Positions 59,028 through 60,985 of a stretch of DNA of 60,985 nucleotides are shown in pieces; position 1 is the stretch's first letter; every line of letters starts with the position of its first letter. Position numbers and translations under genes: made by a program. The notes beneath the pieces were generated by a model. The model was not told the origin of the DNA. It saw only the letters and a program-made list of their open reading frames with translations, and made no database searches. This DNA comes from REEB426 sp964551975. GTDB lineage: Bacteria > Actinomycetota > Actinomycetes > S36-B12. The stretch lies in NCBI GenBank assembly GCA_964551975.1, contig CAZKFI010000005.1, positions 1 to 60,985 on the forward strand. The letters run 5' to 3'.

Positions 59028-59278
59028 CTGACTGCCACGCACGATTCGACGAGCTCGATCCAGACCGATCACTCGATCAGCCCCGCCCCGATCGCCTAAA
59101 TTCAGCCGATCCGCAATTTGAGCAGATCATGGCCGCGCATTGTCAGGCCATGGCTGACGGGCGCGAAACCTATTTCGACCCAGTCACCGGCTTCGTGGTC
59201 ATCACCGCACGAACGCACGCTTTGCGGGGCTACTGCTGCGAACGCGGGTGCCGGCATTGCCCCTACCGTGCGCACTGA
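59024..59278 (+). CDS. DUF5522-type small cysteine-rich protein
   Basis: This 84-residue protein has an N-terminal variable part and a conserved block YFDPVTGFVVITARTHALRGYCCERGCRHCPY, with residues Cys-x3-Gly-Cys-x2-Cys-Pro-Tyr at the end. This matches the DUF5522 family, found in many bacteria as a small domain that may bind metal through its cysteines. The GTG start overlaps the oligoribonuclease stop (GTGA), so translation is coupled. The function is not known. Confidence 0.82.
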   Translation: MTDCHARFDELDPDRSLDQPRPDRLNSADPQFEQIMAAHCQAMADGRETYFDPVTGFVVITARTHALRGYCCERGCRHCPYRAH

Positions 59279-59305
59279 CCTTCCTCCCTGACGTACCGTG
59301 GTCTG

Positions 59306-60880
59306 GTGCACCCCGTCACACCACGCCGATTTTCTCTGCCTGCCCGCCGACTTCTGTTGCCTGGGCTCTTGGGCGCCCTCATCGCGGTATCCCTGACCAC
59401 AACCGCCGCAGAAGCAAGTCCGCTGGTGCGACCGGCCGCGGGTCCGGTAGCCAAGGGTGACTGGGTGATGATTCCGATGAGCAAGGACTCCAACAAAGAT
59501 GGTGTCATCGACGGTGACGGTGGTGTTCCGCAAGCAGGATCGCTCTCACTCACACCTGCCACGAGTTTCGTGGGAGCTGGTAACTTCATCGCTCAACCCA
59601 ACGAACGCCTGATTGACGGCAGTCTGTCTTGGTATCTGGAATCGACCGGCTATCCAGTGCAACTGAATGCGTGTGCTTCCTCCGGTGCACGCTATTCCTG
59701 GACAGTGCGCCAAGGCAGCACAACAGTCTTAACCACCCAATCACGGCGACTTGCCAAGAAGACGTGCAAGACCCAGGTAATGCTCCCGGAAGGTGACTAC
59801 ACCCTCGAGCTGCAGGTCAGCCGAGCTGGCCGTACCGATACGTTCACCACAGGTGCGACGGTGCGCAACATCTTGTTCGTGGTTCTCGGCGACTCCTTCG
59901 CCTCTGGAGAGGGAACACCACGCAATATCGACGCCTGGATACGCCAGGCCGGCCTGTTCACGACGTTCTTCCCATACTGGGACGACGATCCATGCGACCG
60001 CAGCGCAGTGTCCGGCCCCGCCCAAGCGGCACTCACGTTAGAACAGTCCAGTCCACGAACCTCTGTCACATTGGTTGACGTCTCCTGCGCAGGGGCGACG
60101 GTCGACGCCGGCGTACTCGGTCCACAGCCAGGCGCGCGTAAGACCCTGAGTCAGATTGAACAGGTGCGACGCATCATCGGCGATCGCGCGATTGACGCCG
60201 TCAGTCTCACTGTCGGTGGTAACGACATCGGGTTCACCTCGATCCTGACCAGTTGCTCAACCCGCGTCGACTGCCCTATCCAGCGTGCCAGCAATGGACC
60301 GCTTGCCGCCTACCCAACACTGCAAGACGGTGCCCAGGCTCGGCTGGGCACACTCCCAGCGGCCTATGCACGCATCGCGGGCTGCTTGGGTGGATCCACC
60401 TGCACCCTGGCGGGGCCTGGTGAGGATCGGCCCCTCCCCATCGCCGCAGGAGGTGCCGTGCTGCCCACCATGTATCCGGATATCACTCGGGCAGCCTCCG
60501 GCGCACCGTGTACGTACCTCACCATGGACGCAACGGATTTCGCCTGGGCCCGCAGCACCCTGCTCGTACCCAATCCCACCCCCACGTACCCCTACCGCAC
60601 GACAAACAACAAAGAGGTGACCTTGACGGTGACCAACGGGACACTGAACTCGCAGATCGCGGCAACGGCCACCCTGGGATGGCAGCCAGTCAGTGGAGCT
60701 TGGGGGGCTTCCGGCGACTCGGACACGGGGCACGGGGTCTGTGCGGGTGATCAGGCGTGGGTGTTCGGCCTCACCGCCCTGCAGGGCTTTCCTAGCGGCT
60801 CCTTCCACCCCAATCCACGCGGACAGCAGGTGATCGGCAAGGCGATCTCGGCAGCAGTGCGCGGCGCCCTAGGGCTGTGA
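59306..60880 (+). CDS. Secreted SGNH/GDSL esterase
   Basis: This 524-residue protein has a signal peptide (basic TPRRFSLPARR, hydrophobic LLLPGLLGALIAVSLTTT, cleavage near AEA at about 36). A DSNKDGVIDGDGG calcium-loop-like segment (about 60-72) and an immunoglobulin-like N-terminal domain with SWYLESTGYPVQLNA follow. The SGNH hydrolase domain shows VVLGDSFASGEG (Ser), TVGGNDIGF (Asn) and SFHPNPRGQQ (His). It resembles secreted lipases/esterases of actinomycetes; the substrate is unknown. GTG 59306 has no strong ribosome site, so the start is tentative. Confidence 0.88.
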   Translation: MHPVTPRRFSLPARRLLLPGLLGALIAVSLTTTAAEASPLVRPAAGPVAKGDWVMIPMSKDSNKDGVIDGDGGVPQAGSLSLTPATSFVGAGNFIAQPNERLIDGSLSWYLESTGYPVQLNACASSGARYSWTVRQGSTTVLTTQSRRLAKKTCKTQVMLPEGDYTLELQVSRAGRTDTFTTGATVRNILFVVLGDSFASGEGTPRNIDAWIRQAGLFTTFFPYWDDDPCDRSAVSGPAQAALTLEQSSPRTSVTLVDVSCAGATVDAGVLGPQPGARKTLSQIEQVRRIIGDRAIDAVSLTVGGNDIGFTSILTSCSTRVDCPIQRASNGPLAAYPTLQDGAQARLGTLPAAYARIAGCLGGSTCTLAGPGEDRPLPIAAGGAVLPTMYPDITRAASGAPCTYLTMDATDFAWARSTLLVPNPTPTYPYRTTNNKEVTLTVTNGTLNSQIAATATLGWQPVSGAWGASGDSDTGHGVCAGDQAWVFGLTALQGFPSGSFHPNPRGQQVIGKAISAAVRGALGL

Positions 60881-60914
60881 TTCCCGCATCCGCACTTGAT
60901 ACGCTATTCCCCTC

Positions 60915-60985
<71 letters not shown>

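Overview
The window is high-GC DNA from an actinomycete (Actinomycetota). The evidence is a WhiB1-type iron-sulfur protein, a PdtaS-type kinase, a SigR/RsrA redox switch, a fused CofG/CofH deazaflavin synthase (FbiC), an F420-dependent nitroreductase-like protein, class E/F-type sortases, and many GTG starts with 4-nt ATGA/GTGA gene overlaps. Four runs of N (33790-33851, 40858-40867, 44179-44196, 58450-58459) mark it as a scaffolded draft or metagenome assembly. Each run interrupts a gene, and the true gap lengths are evidently not the N counts. No stretch longer than about 235 bases lacks a gene. Genus and species cannot be read from the sequence.

Layout. Positions 1-3000 hold a lipid/diacylglycerol kinase, whiB1 and pdtaS. 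Positions 13700-19650 hold a FlK-like thioesterase, a TB7.3-like biotinyl protein, rsrA, sigR, SRAP, a FUSC transporter, aroA and rsgA. From memory, these two blocks lie close together in mycobacteria (Rv3218-Rv3228). Here a 10-kb catabolic block (about 3000-13700) separates them. It carries an IlvG-like ThDP enzyme and a seven-gene minus-strand cluster: a polyamine-type ABC transporter (potA, B, C, D), a YtcJ-like amidohydrolase, a fused urease gamma-beta subunit and a urease alpha-like subunit. All metal ligands of urease are kept, but the mobile-flap cysteine is valine, and no urease maturation genes are present. This is the best candidate for an undescribed system: a transporter-coupled, urease-derived hydrolase for something other than free urea.

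Positions 19700-28000 carry small regulators, a HisN-like phosphatase and a minus-strand run fbiC, AA_synth/DUF1185, EthD, cytochrome P450. These are followed by a 55-residue protein with a structured upstream region. Positions 28150-38530 carry a GMC oxidoreductase, a divergent E1 alpha/beta-like pair that appears to lack ThDP catalytic residues, a translationally coupled GT4 / alpha-toroid / GH130 operon, a DmpA-type peptidase, an EamA transporter and a LuxR-type regulator.

Positions 38690-55310 are rich in cell-surface genes: a Ser/Ala-rich wall protein with its own sortase, a matrixin-like metalloprotease, LemA with a DUF2207 protein, SGNH hydrolases, lipoproteins, and a fusion of three fibronectin type III domains with a class E sortase. 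argG, rmuC and a GntR regulator are interspersed. The right end has an OmpA-domain protein, PlsC, DoxX, a universal stress protein, oligoribonuclease, a DUF5522 protein, a secreted SGNH esterase and a tRNA-Lys(CTT) cut by the window edge.

Three short tandem-repeat arrays (units of 16, 13/16 and 13 bp) lie just downstream of plus-strand genes. Each places stop codons in all three frames.
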